DNA of 64,000 nucleotides from VFKU01 sp964620045 (lineage in GTDB: Bacteria; Hydrogenedentota; Hydrogenedentia; Hydrogenedentales; GCA-2746185): positions 62,001 to 126,000 of the forward strand of contig CAZUJL010000011.1 in NCBI GenBank assembly GCA_964620045.1. The letters run 5' to 3'. The position numbers and the translations under genes were made by a program. Below, piece after piece: positions 44,459 through 53,311 of this stretch (the stretch's first letter is position 1; each line of letters begins with the position of its first letter). The notes beneath the pieces are model-generated. The model saw only the letters and a program-made list of their open reading frames with translations. It made no database searches and had not been told where the DNA came from.

Positions 44459-46258
44459 ATGACGCCCTCTACTTCGCGCCCCAGTCGTTCGCGCAGCGAA
44501 CGCGTGATTCTGTTTTTGGCAACCCTCGCGCTGCTCCTGTGCCCCACGGTCCACGCGAAGGAAGGCCACGCCACGCCGATCCCGAAAGTGGCGCCGCGCT
44601 TCGAAACGCCGATTCATGCAGCCTGTATCGAAGGCAACGTCGAGCGCGTGCTGCAATTGATCGAAAACGGCTGGGACGTGAACACCGTGAGTCCGGTCCG
44701 CGGCGATACGCCTATTTTCGCGGCGCTCCAGCACAAGCATTTCGATGTCGTGAACGCCTTGCTCGATCATGGCGCCGACGTGAACTTCGCCGGCGTCGGC
44801 AAGAGCACTCCGTTGCACCATGCTGCTCTTGTGAACAACGCGGATGTCATCGAGCGGATGATGAAGATGGGTGCGGACCCCACCCGCGTGGACGACTTCC
44901 GCCATCTCCCCCTGCACTACGCCGTCGAACGCGCCAATCCGCGCGCCGCAAAGCTGTTGCTGGTGCAACCGGACCTCATGGATCAGCCAGATACCCACGA
45001 TCGCACGCCGCTGGACCACGCGGTGGAGCTCGCCGATCCCGAAATTGCCCTGATGCTGCTGCATGCGGGCGCGCACTTCGCCGATAATCCGAATCGAACC
45101 CTCTATCGCGTCGGCATCTGCGCCGGTAAAGGGTGGACCGAAACGGTCGAAATCGCTCTGCGTCAGACTGAATCCGATCCCAAACTTCACCAAAGTATTG
45201 CCGAACGCGCATACAACGACACTTTCGCGGCGGGCAATGTTCCGCAGCTCAAGCGCATCGCCGAGCTCGTGCCGGGCATCGCGTCGACCAAGCCCGCCTC
45301 CGGCCTGCCGCGCCTGTTCATCGCCGCCAACTTCGGCCACCTGGACATGGTCGCCGCACTCCTGGACCAAGGCGAGTCCATCGACGAAGTCGCGGTGCCG
45401 TCCAACTGGACGCCGCTGCACGGCGCCATCGTTTCCGGCAGCGATCTCAAACTCATCAACCTGCTGCTGCAAAGAGGCGCCAATCCCAACGCGGTCGACG
45501 GCATCGGCCGCACACCGCTGCACATCGCCGCCATCACCGGCCGTCCCGGCCTTGTTCAGGCACTGCTCAAGGCTGGCGCCGACGCCAGCATCAAAGACGA
45601 CTTCGGAAACACCCCGCTGAACTACGCCGTCCGCGCCGGGGCCGCCCCGAGCGTGCAGTTGATGGCGGGTCGAGAAGGCGCGCAAGACCCGAACAACTAC
45701 GGCTACACGCCGTACACCATCGCCATGGAGATGGACCGCCCGGAACTCGCCTCCATGCTGCAGCCGCCGCCTCCGGCCGAGCTTCCGCCGCTTCCGAAGG
45801 AATTTGACGAAATCCTCGCCATGGTGACGCCGCCGCAAGCGGCCCCCGAAATTGCCGCGGCCCAACGCGAACGCTGGACCAATGCCGTGCACCACGGTAT
45901 GCCGCTGCTCCATCTTGCGGCCCAATCCGGCGTGAAGCAGGCGGTTAATCAGCTAGCGAATTCCAGCGACATCAAGCAGCGCGACGCCGACGGTTTCCAG
46001 GCGCTGCACTACGCGGTCGAGGGCACGGTGTCCGAGATTTCCAGCGATCTCATTGACGCCGGCGCGCCCGTGAACGATCAGGAAAATCTCCCGAAATGGT
46101 CCCCGCTCCACTTCGCCGCCGCGGCCGGTCGGCCCGATATGGTGAAGCTGCTGCTGGACAACGGCGCCAAGAAGGATTTGCGCGACAGCATGGGTCGGAC
46201 GCCGGCCGATGTCGCCAAAATGTTCGGCAACGATCTCCTCGCCGCGCAACTGCAGTAA
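44459..46258 (+). CDS. Secreted ankyrin-repeat protein
   Basis: The 599-aa protein begins with a signal peptide (RVILFLATLALLLCPTVHA). It then holds about a dozen ankyrin units, such as RGDTPIFAALQHKHFDVVNALLDHGAD and NWTPLHGAIVSGSDLKLINLLLQRGAN, cited in part, spread over residues 50-590. A Pro-rich break lies near 440-460. An in-frame ATG at 44417 would add 14 residues ahead of the signal; 44459 is preferred but lacks a Shine-Dalgarno sequence. No enzyme domain is visible. It probably mediates periplasmic or surface protein contacts. Confidence 0.85.
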   Translation: MTPSTSRPSRSRSERVILFLATLALLLCPTVHAKEGHATPIPKVAPRFETPIHAACIEGNVERVLQLIENGWDVNTVSPVRGDTPIFAALQHKHFDVVNALLDHGADVNFAGVGKSTPLHHAALVNNADVIERMMKMGADPTRVDDFRHLPLHYAVERANPRAAKLLLVQPDLMDQPDTHDRTPLDHAVELADPEIALMLLHAGAHFADNPNRTLYRVGICAGKGWTETVEIALRQTESDPKLHQSIAERAYNDTFAAGNVPQLKRIAELVPGIASTKPASGLPRLFIAANFGHLDMVAALLDQGESIDEVAVPSNWTPLHGAIVSGSDLKLINLLLQRGANPNAVDGIGRTPLHIAAITGRPGLVQALLKAGADASIKDDFGNTPLNYAVRAGAAPSVQLMAGREGAQDPNNYGYTPYTIAMEMDRPELASMLQPPPPAELPPLPKEFDEILAMVTPPQAAPEIAAAQRERWTNAVHHGMPLLHLAAQSGVKQAVNQLANSSDIKQRDADGFQALHYAVEGTVSEISSDLIDAGAPVNDQENLPKWSPLHFAAAAGRPDMVKLLLDNGAKKDLRDSMGRTPADVAKMFGNDLLAAQLQ

Positions 46259-46342
46259 AAGGGGTGAGATAGCCCCGTCCTTGCCCGTTGATCCGAGGTA
46301 CGGATTTCATCAAGATAGTCCGAATCCACAAGGAGCCCCTGC

Positions 46343-47398
46343 ATGAGCGACCAATCGCACGAAATCAATCGCCGCAATTTCCTCAAGACGGGCGCCATTG
46401 CCGCCGCGGGCGCGGCACTGCTGGGCCCCGCGTCGCTGGCCACGGCGGCCGCCGCGAAGAAAGAAATCACCTTCCCCGCCGGTATCCCCACCCGCCCCTT
46501 CGGCAAGACCGGCCATGTGCTGCCGGTGCTCGGCCACGGCGGCTCCGCGATGGTGAACACCTGGGCCTCGGCCTACATGGTCACGCTCGATTCGGAAGAG
46601 AATCGCGTCAAGATGGTGCGCGATGCGTATGACAAAGGCGTGCGTTTCTTTGATACCGCCCGCGTATACGGCGAATCCGAACGCATCATGGGCGCCGCGC
46701 TGAAGGACGTGCGCGAGAACTGCTACATCGCCACAAAAGTCGCCGACCCGCGCCCGGCCAAAACGCGCGAGAGTCTCGAGAAGTCGCTCTCCGAGCTCGG
46801 CATGGACTATGTCGATTGTCTGCAGGTCCACAGCCCTGTTACCGAGGCCGTGGGCGCCGCCGGCGCGATGAAGGTCGCCGAGGAAATCGCGAAGCTGCGC
46901 GACGAAGGCCTCGTGCGCTTCATCGGGCTCACGACCCACGTCGCGTTTGAAGACGTCTTCACGATGATCGACACCGGCATGTTCGATCAGTGCCTGCTGG
47001 CGAAGGGATACATGCGCCGCGGCATGACGTCCGTGCTGAAGGAAGAAAAACTCGCCGCGCGCGAGAAATGCGTCGCCCGCGCACACGAGCTTGGCATGGC
47101 GATCGTCGCGATGAAGGTCATGGGCGCCAACTTCTTTGGCCAGGGCACAAAGCAAATCGTCCCGACCGGCGATCCCGAAGTGCAGCGCAAGGTCCCCGCG
47201 GCCGCCATCCGCTATGTGCTCAGCGACCCGCGCGTGTCGATGCTCAACATCGGCGTCTCGACGCCGTCGGATCTCGACGACAACCTCGCGACCGTGACCA
47301 CCGACCTCACCTACACGGAAGCCGACAAAACCCTCCTCGCGTCATATTCCGAGCAGGTCTACGCCAGCGAATACGTCAAGGCCATGCCGCTCACCTGA
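46343..47398 (+). CDS. Aldo/keto reductase with Tat signal
   Basis: TIM-barrel oxidoreductase of 351 aa. It has the twin-arginine signal NRRNFLKTGAIAAAGAALLG. The AKR tetrad follows: Asp and Tyr in VRFFDTARVYGESE, Lys in IATKV, and His in CLQVHSPV. The NADP-binding end includes LNIGVSTPSDLDDNL. AAGGAG lies 7 bp before the ATG. It ends at a strong terminator and is a single-gene unit. Export of a nicotinamide-dependent enzyme is unusual unless cofactor is carried out by Tat. Confidence 0.94.
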   Translation: MSDQSHEINRRNFLKTGAIAAAGAALLGPASLATAAAAKKEITFPAGIPTRPFGKTGHVLPVLGHGGSAMVNTWASAYMVTLDSEENRVKMVRDAYDKGVRFFDTARVYGESERIMGAALKDVRENCYIATKVADPRPAKTRESLEKSLSELGMDYVDCLQVHSPVTEAVGAAGAMKVAEEIAKLRDEGLVRFIGLTTHVAFEDVFTMIDTGMFDQCLLAKGYMRRGMTSVLKEEKLAAREKCVARAHELGMAIVAMKVMGANFFGQGTKQIVPTGDPEVQRKVPAAAIRYVLSDPRVSMLNIGVSTPSDLDDNLATVTTDLTYTEADKTLLASYSEQVYASEYVKAMPLT

Positions 47399-47419
47399 TT
47401 GCCTATCGGTTCCAAACTC

Positions 47420-47453
47420 AACGCGCCGGATTCGTCCGGCGCGTTTTCTTTTT
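47420..47453 (+). terminator. Rho-independent terminator after aldo/keto reductase
   Basis: Perfect 11-bp stem AACGCGCCGGA/TCCGGCGCGTT (47420-47430 with 47435-47445), a TTCG tetraloop, then TTCTTTTT. Confidence 0.95.
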
Positions 47454-47520
47454 CTCATGCCGCTCTAACGGGGTTTCGCTATCCTGTCGTACACTCACCG
47501 AATCACGGAGGACTGCCACC

Positions 47521-48441
47521 ATGTCCAAATTCACCCGTCGCGAAATGCTTGCTGCTTCCCTTGCTACGACCCTGCTCGGCGCCACCGCGTCCCGCGCCGC
47601 CGATGCGCCCGCGGCCTCCACGCCCAAGCGCGTCCTTCGTTTCGCACACCTTACCGATGTGCACGTGCAACCAGAGAAACGCGGCGGAGAAGGCCTTGCG
47701 GCCTGCTTGCGCCACGTGCAGAGTCAGGCCGACAAACCCGAACTCATTGTTTTCGGCGGCGACAACGTGATGGCCGTCGACAGCGAAGACGGCAGCGCCC
47801 GCGCGGATCTTCAGCTTGAGCTTTGGCACAAAGTCCTGCGCGACGAGTGCGGTCTACCCGTGCTTACCACCATCGGCAACCACGACATCCGCGACAACAA
47901 ACAGGTCGATGGAAAGAAGTGGGCGGTGGATTCTTATGCGCTACCCGCGCGGCACTACACACACGATCGCGGCGGCTGGCGCTTCGTGTTTCTCGACAGC
48001 ACCTTGCCCGCGGAAAAGGGCTACGCCGGCAAGCTTGATGATGAGCAATTCGAGTGGTTGCAGGGCGTGCTGAACAACACGCCGAAATCCATGCCCGTCT
48101 GCGTGGTCAGTCACATCCCCATCATCGCCGCCTGCGCGTACTTCGATGGCGAAAACGAAAAAACCGGTGACTGGCAGATCCCCGGTTCATGGGTCCACAT
48201 CGACGCGCGCCGCATCAAGGACCTTTTCTACAAGCATCCGAACGTGCGCCTATGCCTGTCCGGCCATATGCACCTGGCCGACGAGATCACCTACCTCGGC
48301 GTGAAATATGCCTGCAACGGCGCCGTCTGCGGCAACTGGTGGGACGGGTCCTACCACGAATTCGGCCCGGCCTATGCCCTCGTCGATCTCTACGACGACG
48401 GCTCCACAAACGTTTCGCTCACCGGCTACGGCTGGAGCTGA
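47521..48441 (+). CDS. Calcineurin-like metallophosphoesterase with Tat signal
   Basis: The 306-aa protein starts at ATG 47521 after GGAGGA; a longer upstream frame overlaps the preceding gene and terminator. The signal TRREMLAASLATTLLGATASRA is Tat-like. The metal motifs appear in order: HLTDVHV, FGGDNVM, GNHDIRDN, VSHIPI and LSGHMHLAD. It is likely a periplasmic phosphatase or phosphodiesterase whose substrate is unknown. Its end overlaps the convergent membrane-protein gene by 23 bp. Confidence 0.93.
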   Translation: MSKFTRREMLAASLATTLLGATASRAADAPAASTPKRVLRFAHLTDVHVQPEKRGGEGLAACLRHVQSQADKPELIVFGGDNVMAVDSEDGSARADLQLELWHKVLRDECGLPVLTTIGNHDIRDNKQVDGKKWAVDSYALPARHYTHDRGGWRFVFLDSTLPAEKGYAGKLDDEQFEWLQGVLNNTPKSMPVCVVSHIPIIAACAYFDGENEKTGDWQIPGSWVHIDARRIKDLFYKHPNVRLCLSGHMHLADEITYLGVKYACNGAVCGNWWDGSYHEFGPAYALVDLYDDGSTNVSLTGYGWS

Positions 48442-48982
48442 GATAATTTCGAATCGAGATTCCGGTTCGCAGCAAAAACGCCGCGGCGCCGACACCCACG
48501 CCGATGATTCCCACCCACTCCGTCTCCGGCGCATTTAGCCGCGAGGCATACGTCAGCACAAACACCAGCAGCGCGTAGTGCAGCACGACACCGCGAAATA
48601 CCGGTCCGCTACGCCGCACCAACTCCGCCACCATCAACGCCGCAATCAATCCATAGGCGAATCCGCCGACTGCCAGTGCGGTCACCGGCGGCGTCTCACC
48701 GGCGATGATGCGATACGTGACCAACACGCCCAGATGAATTCCGTGCACCGCGCCGAAGGCCAAGATCGCCGCACGCGTCTTCGCCTCACACAGCGCTCGC
48801 ACCAACGCCGTACCCAAAAATGCCCCAAGGAAAACGACAAACGACCAGCGCGCCGTATACCGCGCGGCCAGCAGCCAGCCCTCGACCGCCGGGCCAAAGA
48901 CAGCCAATGTTCCCGCTGTAATCGCCGCGGACACGCCCGCCGCGCCCGCCACATATGCCCGCGCCCATCTCTCGCCGGTCAT
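48419..48982 (-). CDS. Membrane protein of unknown function
   Basis: The 187-aa protein has about six predicted helices, including AGVSAAITAGTLAVFG, FVVFLGAFLGTALVRA and WVGIIGVGVGAAAFLL, with a His-containing AVHGIHLGVLVTYRI. No family is recognised. A GGAGAA sequence lies upstream of the ATG. The overlap with the metallophosphoesterase is convergent. Confidence 0.7.
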   Translation of the reverse strand: MTGERWARAYVAGAAGVSAAITAGTLAVFGPAVEGWLLAARYTARWSFVVFLGAFLGTALVRALCEAKTRAAILAFGAVHGIHLGVLVTYRIIAGETPPVTALAVGGFAYGLIAALMVAELVRRSGPVFRGVVLHYALLVFVLTYASRLNAPETEWVGIIGVGVGAAAFLLRTGISIRNYLSSSRSR

Positions 48983-49107
48983 GTTTCTGTTCTCCGAAAT
49001 TCGACACCATCGTCACTTTACTGTGTCGCCTGCATGCACATTGACGCACCAGAATCGGGGCGCAATCTGATACGATCGGCGGCCATACAACAGAGGTCCC
49101 ACATCCT

Positions 49108-50346
49108 ATGCGTAGCACTTGCTTCACTACGATCGCGCTGACGCTCATTGCCGCGAACGCCATCGCCGACGAAGTCACCTTCACGCGCGACATTCTGCCG
49201 ATCGTCCAGCAGAATTGCGCCATCTGTCATCGCCCCGGCGGACAGAATATCGCCGGTATGGTCGCGCCGTTCTCGCTGCTCAACTACGAAGAGGCGCGCC
49301 CCTGGGCAAAGTCCATCGCCGAGGCCGTCGCGTCGAAGAAGATGCCGCCGTGGTACGCCTCCGACGAGACCAAGGGTGTCTTCAAAAACGAGCGCGGTCT
49401 GACCGAAGAACAGATCGCCACGATCGTCGAGTGGGTCCGCACCGGCGCGAAACGCGGCAACCCCTCCGATGCGCCGGCGCCTGTCCACTTCGAAGATACC
49501 GGCGGCTGGGTCATTGGCAAACCCGATCTCGAAGTGAAACTCCCGCAACCGTATCTCGTGAAAGACGACGTTGTGGACGAGTATAAAAATTTCTTCGTCG
49601 ATATCCCCGCCGATCAACTTCCCGAAGATCGCTGGTTGCGCGCGATCGAGTGGAAGCCCGGCTCGGAATGCGTCCACCACATCGTCGGCTTCGAGATATA
49701 CAAGGATGAAACCGGCAAGCAGGGCCGCCAGGGCATGGGCTCCATTGCGCCCGGCGAAGATCCGCCGATTTTCGCGGAGGGCTACGGCCGCCGCCTGCAC
49801 AAGGGCGGGAAGCTGGTCTTCCAGATGCACTACCACAAGGAACCGGGCCCCGGTACGCAACAGCTCGACCAGTCCAGCGTCGGCTTCCGCTTCTGGGACG
49901 ACAAAAAAGATCCGCCCGTGCAGCACGCGGTTGTGTGGGACGGCATCGCGAGCCTGAAGCTGAATCTGCCCGCCGGTGAACCCAACGTTGAGCTCAAGGC
50001 CAACAAAACCTTCGACGCCGACACCACGATCATCTCGCTGCACCCGCACATGCATCTGCGCGGCAAGAGCGCGCAATACGTCGCGCACTACCCCGACGGC
50101 ACGCAGGAAACCCTGCTCACTGTGCCAAGCTGGGACTTCTCGTGGCAGCTCGACTACACCTTCCGCGAACCGAAGAAAATTCCCGCGGGCACGAAGATCG
50201 AATACACCGCCGTGTTCGACAACTCGGCGAACAATCCGGCGAATCCCGATCCCACCATCAACGTTCACTGGGGCGAGGCCACCACGGACGAGATGATGAT
50301 CGGCTTCATCAACTACACCAGCACCGAGGCCCTCGGCACCGACTGA
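49108..50346 (+). CDS. Secreted cytochrome c / PHM-like copper monooxygenase fusion (short form)
   Basis: The 412-aa protein has a signal peptide (1-20). A c-type heme domain follows: CAICH at residues 37-41, then WAKSIAEAVASKKMPPWYA, where the Met could be the distal ligand. The rest resembles the two-domain type II copper monooxygenases (peptidylglycine hydroxylase, dopamine monooxygenase). Candidate copper ligands are H190/H191 (VHHIVGFE), H241 (QMHYHKE), H314/H316 (HMHLRGK) and M396 (TDEMMIGF). This matches the order HH, H, HxH, M of PHM. A possible role is oxygen-dependent C-H hydroxylation in the periplasm with heme as electron relay. Substrate unknown. A paralogue follows 198 bp later. 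Confidence 0.82.
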   Translation: MRSTCFTTIALTLIAANAIADEVTFTRDILPIVQQNCAICHRPGGQNIAGMVAPFSLLNYEEARPWAKSIAEAVASKKMPPWYASDETKGVFKNERGLTEEQIATIVEWVRTGAKRGNPSDAPAPVHFEDTGGWVIGKPDLEVKLPQPYLVKDDVVDEYKNFFVDIPADQLPEDRWLRAIEWKPGSECVHHIVGFEIYKDETGKQGRQGMGSIAPGEDPPIFAEGYGRRLHKGGKLVFQMHYHKEPGPGTQQLDQSSVGFRFWDDKKDPPVQHAVVWDGIASLKLNLPAGEPNVELKANKTFDADTTIISLHPHMHLRGKSAQYVAHYPDGTQETLLTVPSWDFSWQLDYTFREPKKIPAGTKIEYTAVFDNSANNPANPDPTINVHWGEATTDEMMIGFINYTSTEALGTD

Positions 50347-50544
50347 TTCACTCTATTGTTGGTGCGCCGCGTGCGAATTTTCGCACCTTGTTCCCGTGTC
50401 TATGAAGACAACGGGGGTCACAGTGCGGGTTGCCGTCGAAATTGCGAAAATCGCCCCGATTTTGAACACTTTTCGGCTGTAACCACTACGGACCACCCCG
50501 CACCTTCGTGTATAGTGCGCAGCGGTATTTAGGAGTCCTACGCA
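50347..50544 (+). promoter_or_regulatory. Spacer between paralogues: terminator-like hairpin and likely promoter
   Basis: A hairpin GTGCGA-ATTT-TCGCAC lies near 50376-50391 shortly after the first gene, and TATAGT (50511-50516) lies about 30 bp before the second start with a weak -35. The two monooxygenase genes may therefore be transcribed separately. Confidence 0.4.
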
Positions 50545-52173
50545 ATGACCATGGACAACGCCAAACAGCTTCACGCCCAGGCCCAGCAGCTTTTCCAACA
50601 GCAGAAATATGCTGAGTCCCTCGCCATCCTGAGCAAGCTGTCCCAGGAATTCCCCAACGAGCCGAACATCATGTACGCGCGCGCCCGGTGCCTGGTCGCG
50701 CTTGGCCGCTTCGATGAAGCCGCGCCGATCTGCGAGTCGTTGCGCGACATCTTTGGTCACCAGCGCGGCTCGGACCTGTTGAACCACATCAACACCCAGC
50801 GCGTGTCTGCGGGTCAGCCCGCAGCCGCCTTCGACATTCTCGATTCAAAGCCGAGGCAAGCGCCGGCGCCCGCGCGCGCGCAAAAGTCCGGTCCGAACAA
50901 GTTGATCATCGTCGGCGCGGCCGCTGCTGTAGCCGTCGCCGCCGCCGGCGCGTTCTTCGTGTACAACAGCAAGACCGAGAACACGAAAATCGCCGAAGCT
51001 GCGCCGCAAATGACGGCCGCGCTTCCCATTCCCGACAATCCGACGTATCACAAAGACATCGCGCCGATTCTTAACCAGAACTGCGTCGTTTGCCATCGCC
51101 CCGGCGAAGCCGTGCCAATGTCGCTGATGACCTACGACGAAATCCGCCCGTGGGCGAAGTCGATGCGCAACATGGTCGAGACGCGCCAGATGCCGCCGTG
51201 GCACGCGGACCCGATGATTGGCACGTGGCGGAACGATCGCCGGTTGAGCGATCGCGACATCACCACGCTGACGCGTTGGATCGATCAGGGCACGCCGCGC
51301 GGCAATCCCGATGAAGGCCCCGAGACGCCGACATTCACCGAAGGCTGGGGGATCGGCGAACCGGATGCCGTGTTCACCGCCCCCATGCAGACGCTGCCCG
51401 CGGAACTCGAAGACGAATACCGCTACGTCTTCGTGCCCACCGGCTTCACCAAGGATCGCTGGATCCAGGCCGCGGAAATTCGCCCCGGCAACATTGACGT
51501 CGTCCACCACGTCATCGTGTTTACGGCCGACGCGGCCAAGGGCCAAAGCGGCCTCGGCGGCAGTCTCGGCGGATTCGCGCCGGGCTCGCCTCCGCTGATT
51601 ATGGAAAAGGGCCGCGGCATGAAAATCCCGGCCAACACGATTCTCGTGCTGCAGGTTCACTACCACAAAGAACCCGGCGCGGTCGCGACGGATCAAACGA
51701 TTATCGGGCTCAAATTCGCCGACGACACGGTGAAAAAAGAACTGCGCTTCGGCAGCCTGGGCACGGAGAAGTTCTCCATTCCGCCATACACGGCGTACGT
51801 GCCCGTCGAAGCCCGGCTCACGCTCGATCAGGACATCACGCTCGAACAAATCATCCCGCACATGCACCTGCGCGGCACCGACATGAAAGTCACCGCGAAG
51901 TATCCCGATGGCCGCCGCGAAGACCTGCTCTTCGTGCCGAAATACGACTTCAACTGGCAGACCTTCTACGAACTCCAGAAGCCGCTCCAGTTGCCCAAAG
52001 GCACCGAGCTGTCTGCTCTCGCGCACTACGACAATTCGAAGGCCAACCCCTTCAATCCCGATCCCAGCAGCGAAGTCCGCTGGGGCGAACCCACCACCGC
52101 CGAGATGATGTACGCCTTCTACATGTACACCGTCGACAACGAGAAGCTGAAGGCGAAAGACCCGGGCGACTGA
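50545..52173 (+). CDS. TPR - membrane helix - cytochrome c - PHM-like copper monooxygenase fusion (long form)
   Basis: The 542-aa paralogue of the upstream gene. Residues 1-90 form TPR-like helices (AQQLFQQQKYAESLAILSKL), a membrane helix lies near 115-140 (LIIVGAAAAVAVAAAGAFFV), and CVVCH is at 180-184 followed by KSMRNMVETRQMPPWHA. The candidate copper ligands are H321/H322 (VVHHVIVF), H372 (QVHYHKE), H439/H441 (HMHLRGT) and M521 (TAEMMYAF). It probably has a cytoplasmic TPR arm and a periplasmic catalytic part. TAGGAG precedes the ATG. A strong terminator follows. All predicted ligands are kept, so both copies are likely active. Confidence 0.83.
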   Translation: MTMDNAKQLHAQAQQLFQQQKYAESLAILSKLSQEFPNEPNIMYARARCLVALGRFDEAAPICESLRDIFGHQRGSDLLNHINTQRVSAGQPAAAFDILDSKPRQAPAPARAQKSGPNKLIIVGAAAAVAVAAAGAFFVYNSKTENTKIAEAAPQMTAALPIPDNPTYHKDIAPILNQNCVVCHRPGEAVPMSLMTYDEIRPWAKSMRNMVETRQMPPWHADPMIGTWRNDRRLSDRDITTLTRWIDQGTPRGNPDEGPETPTFTEGWGIGEPDAVFTAPMQTLPAELEDEYRYVFVPTGFTKDRWIQAAEIRPGNIDVVHHVIVFTADAAKGQSGLGGSLGGFAPGSPPLIMEKGRGMKIPANTILVLQVHYHKEPGAVATDQTIIGLKFADDTVKKELRFGSLGTEKFSIPPYTAYVPVEARLTLDQDITLEQIIPHMHLRGTDMKVTAKYPDGRREDLLFVPKYDFNWQTFYELQKPLQLPKGTELSALAHYDNSKANPFNPDPSSEVRWGEPTTAEMMYAFYMYTVDNEKLKAKDPGD

Positions 52174-52198
52174 TCGAGCACGCATAGCCTGAAATAAC

Positions 52199-52229
52199 CA
52201 GGGCCGCTCCTACGATAGGAGCGGCCCTG
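52199..52229. terminator. Bidirectional terminator between monooxygenase and SDR genes
   Basis: Perfect 14-bp stem CAGGGCCGCTCCTA/TAGGAGCGGCCCTG (52199-52212 with 52216-52229) with a CGA loop lies between convergent genes. The flanking T-run is weak (TTGCTT). Confidence 0.8.
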
Positions 52230-52283
52230 TTGCTTGAGTACGTAGCTTCGTGGGGCGGGCATCCTGCCCGCAGAAGTTCCGTC

Positions 52284-53069
52284 TCAGATCGTACCCCCAC
52301 GGCCAATCATCGCGCCGCCGTCGATCACCATGATCTCGCCGGTCGTGAACGAGGATTCATCCGACCCCAAATACAGCGCCGCGCCCGAGATTTCGCGCAC
52401 ATCGCCAATGCGGGGCAACGGCTGCGAACGTTCCACCGCCTTTACGCGTTCCGGGTTTTCATGGAAGAACGAACTGAAGTCGGTTTTGATCAGGCCCGGC
52501 GCAATCGCGTTTACGCGCACATTGTGCACTCCGAATTCCTGCGCCCAGCTCTTCGTCATCATGATCAGGCCGGCCTTGGTGAAGCTGTACAGCAGGCCCT
52601 GGTATTGCGGACGCAATCCCGCGATCGACACGATGTTGATGATTGATCCGCCCGATTTGCGCTGGATCATCTTCGGCACGGTCAATCGGATCAGGCGCAT
52701 CGCCGACTTCACGTTCACGTCCACCATCTTGTCCAGCATGTCGTCCGTCACATCGAGCGACGGCCCCTGGCCGATGTTCGTCGCCGAGTTGTTCACGAGG
52801 ATATCCACCGGCCCGAGCTGCTTCTCGGTTTCCTTCACGAGGTTCTCGAGGTCTTCCGCCTTGCCGACGTGACACGCCACCGGCACAACTTTGCCGCCGC
52901 CCAGCGCGTTGATCTCGTCCGCCGCCGTCTGCAGATTCTCCATCTTGCGGCTCGCGATCACGACGCCCGCGCCCGCTTCGGAGTACCGCTTCGCGATCGC
53001 CTTGCCGATGCCCCGGCCTCCGCCCGTCACGATGGCCACCTTGCCCTTCAAACTAATCGACGCGCTCAT
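52284..53069 (-). CDS. SDR family oxidoreductase (gluconate 5-dehydrogenase / FabG-like)
   Basis: Classical SDR of 261 aa. It has TGGGRGIGKAIAKRYSEAG near residue 16, NNSATNIGQ in place of the usual NNAG, INIVSIAGLRPQYQGLLYSFTKAG (Ser and Tyr-x-x-x-Lys replaced by YSFTKAG, which does keep Y-S-F-T-K) and AIAPGLIKTDFS. The C-terminus TGEIMVIDGGAMIG is typical. GAGGAC precedes the ATG. It is a single gene; the substrate is probably a sugar acid or 3-keto acyl group. Confidence 0.93.
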   Translation of the reverse strand: MSASISLKGKVAIVTGGGRGIGKAIAKRYSEAGAGVVIASRKMENLQTAADEINALGGGKVVPVACHVGKAEDLENLVKETEKQLGPVDILVNNSATNIGQGPSLDVTDDMLDKMVDVNVKSAMRLIRLTVPKMIQRKSGGSIINIVSIAGLRPQYQGLLYSFTKAGLIMMTKSWAQEFGVHNVRVNAIAPGLIKTDFSSFFHENPERVKAVERSQPLPRIGDVREISGAALYLGSDESSFTTGEIMVIDGGAMIGRGGTI

Positions 53070-53311
53070 GCCGTCCTCGCTCCCAAGTTAGACCCGCGTT
53101 AAAAAAATGTCCGCGTAGCATACCCACCGAACCCCCCGTCCACAACGGCGCCATTCGCGCATTTCACGCGCTACCGCGGGGTACGCATCCGGGCGTATAC
53201 TATCGACAGGGGGAGGGTGCGCCTCGGGCGACTCTCCGCGCCGTCCGTTCCGTTTTCCCAGCAAATTAGGCCGAAATCAGCACTTTTTATAAATAGTTTA
53301 CGTATTAACCA
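53070..53311 (+). promoter_or_regulatory. Intergenic region upstream of MFS transporter
   Basis: A 242-bp divergent gap. TATACT occurs near 53196 but lacks a good -35. The stretch TTAGGCCGAAATCAGCACTTTTTATAA is close in content to a tract near 63820 at the far right of the window (shared AATCAGCACTTT), cited in pieces. A shared regulatory element is possible. Confidence 0.3.
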
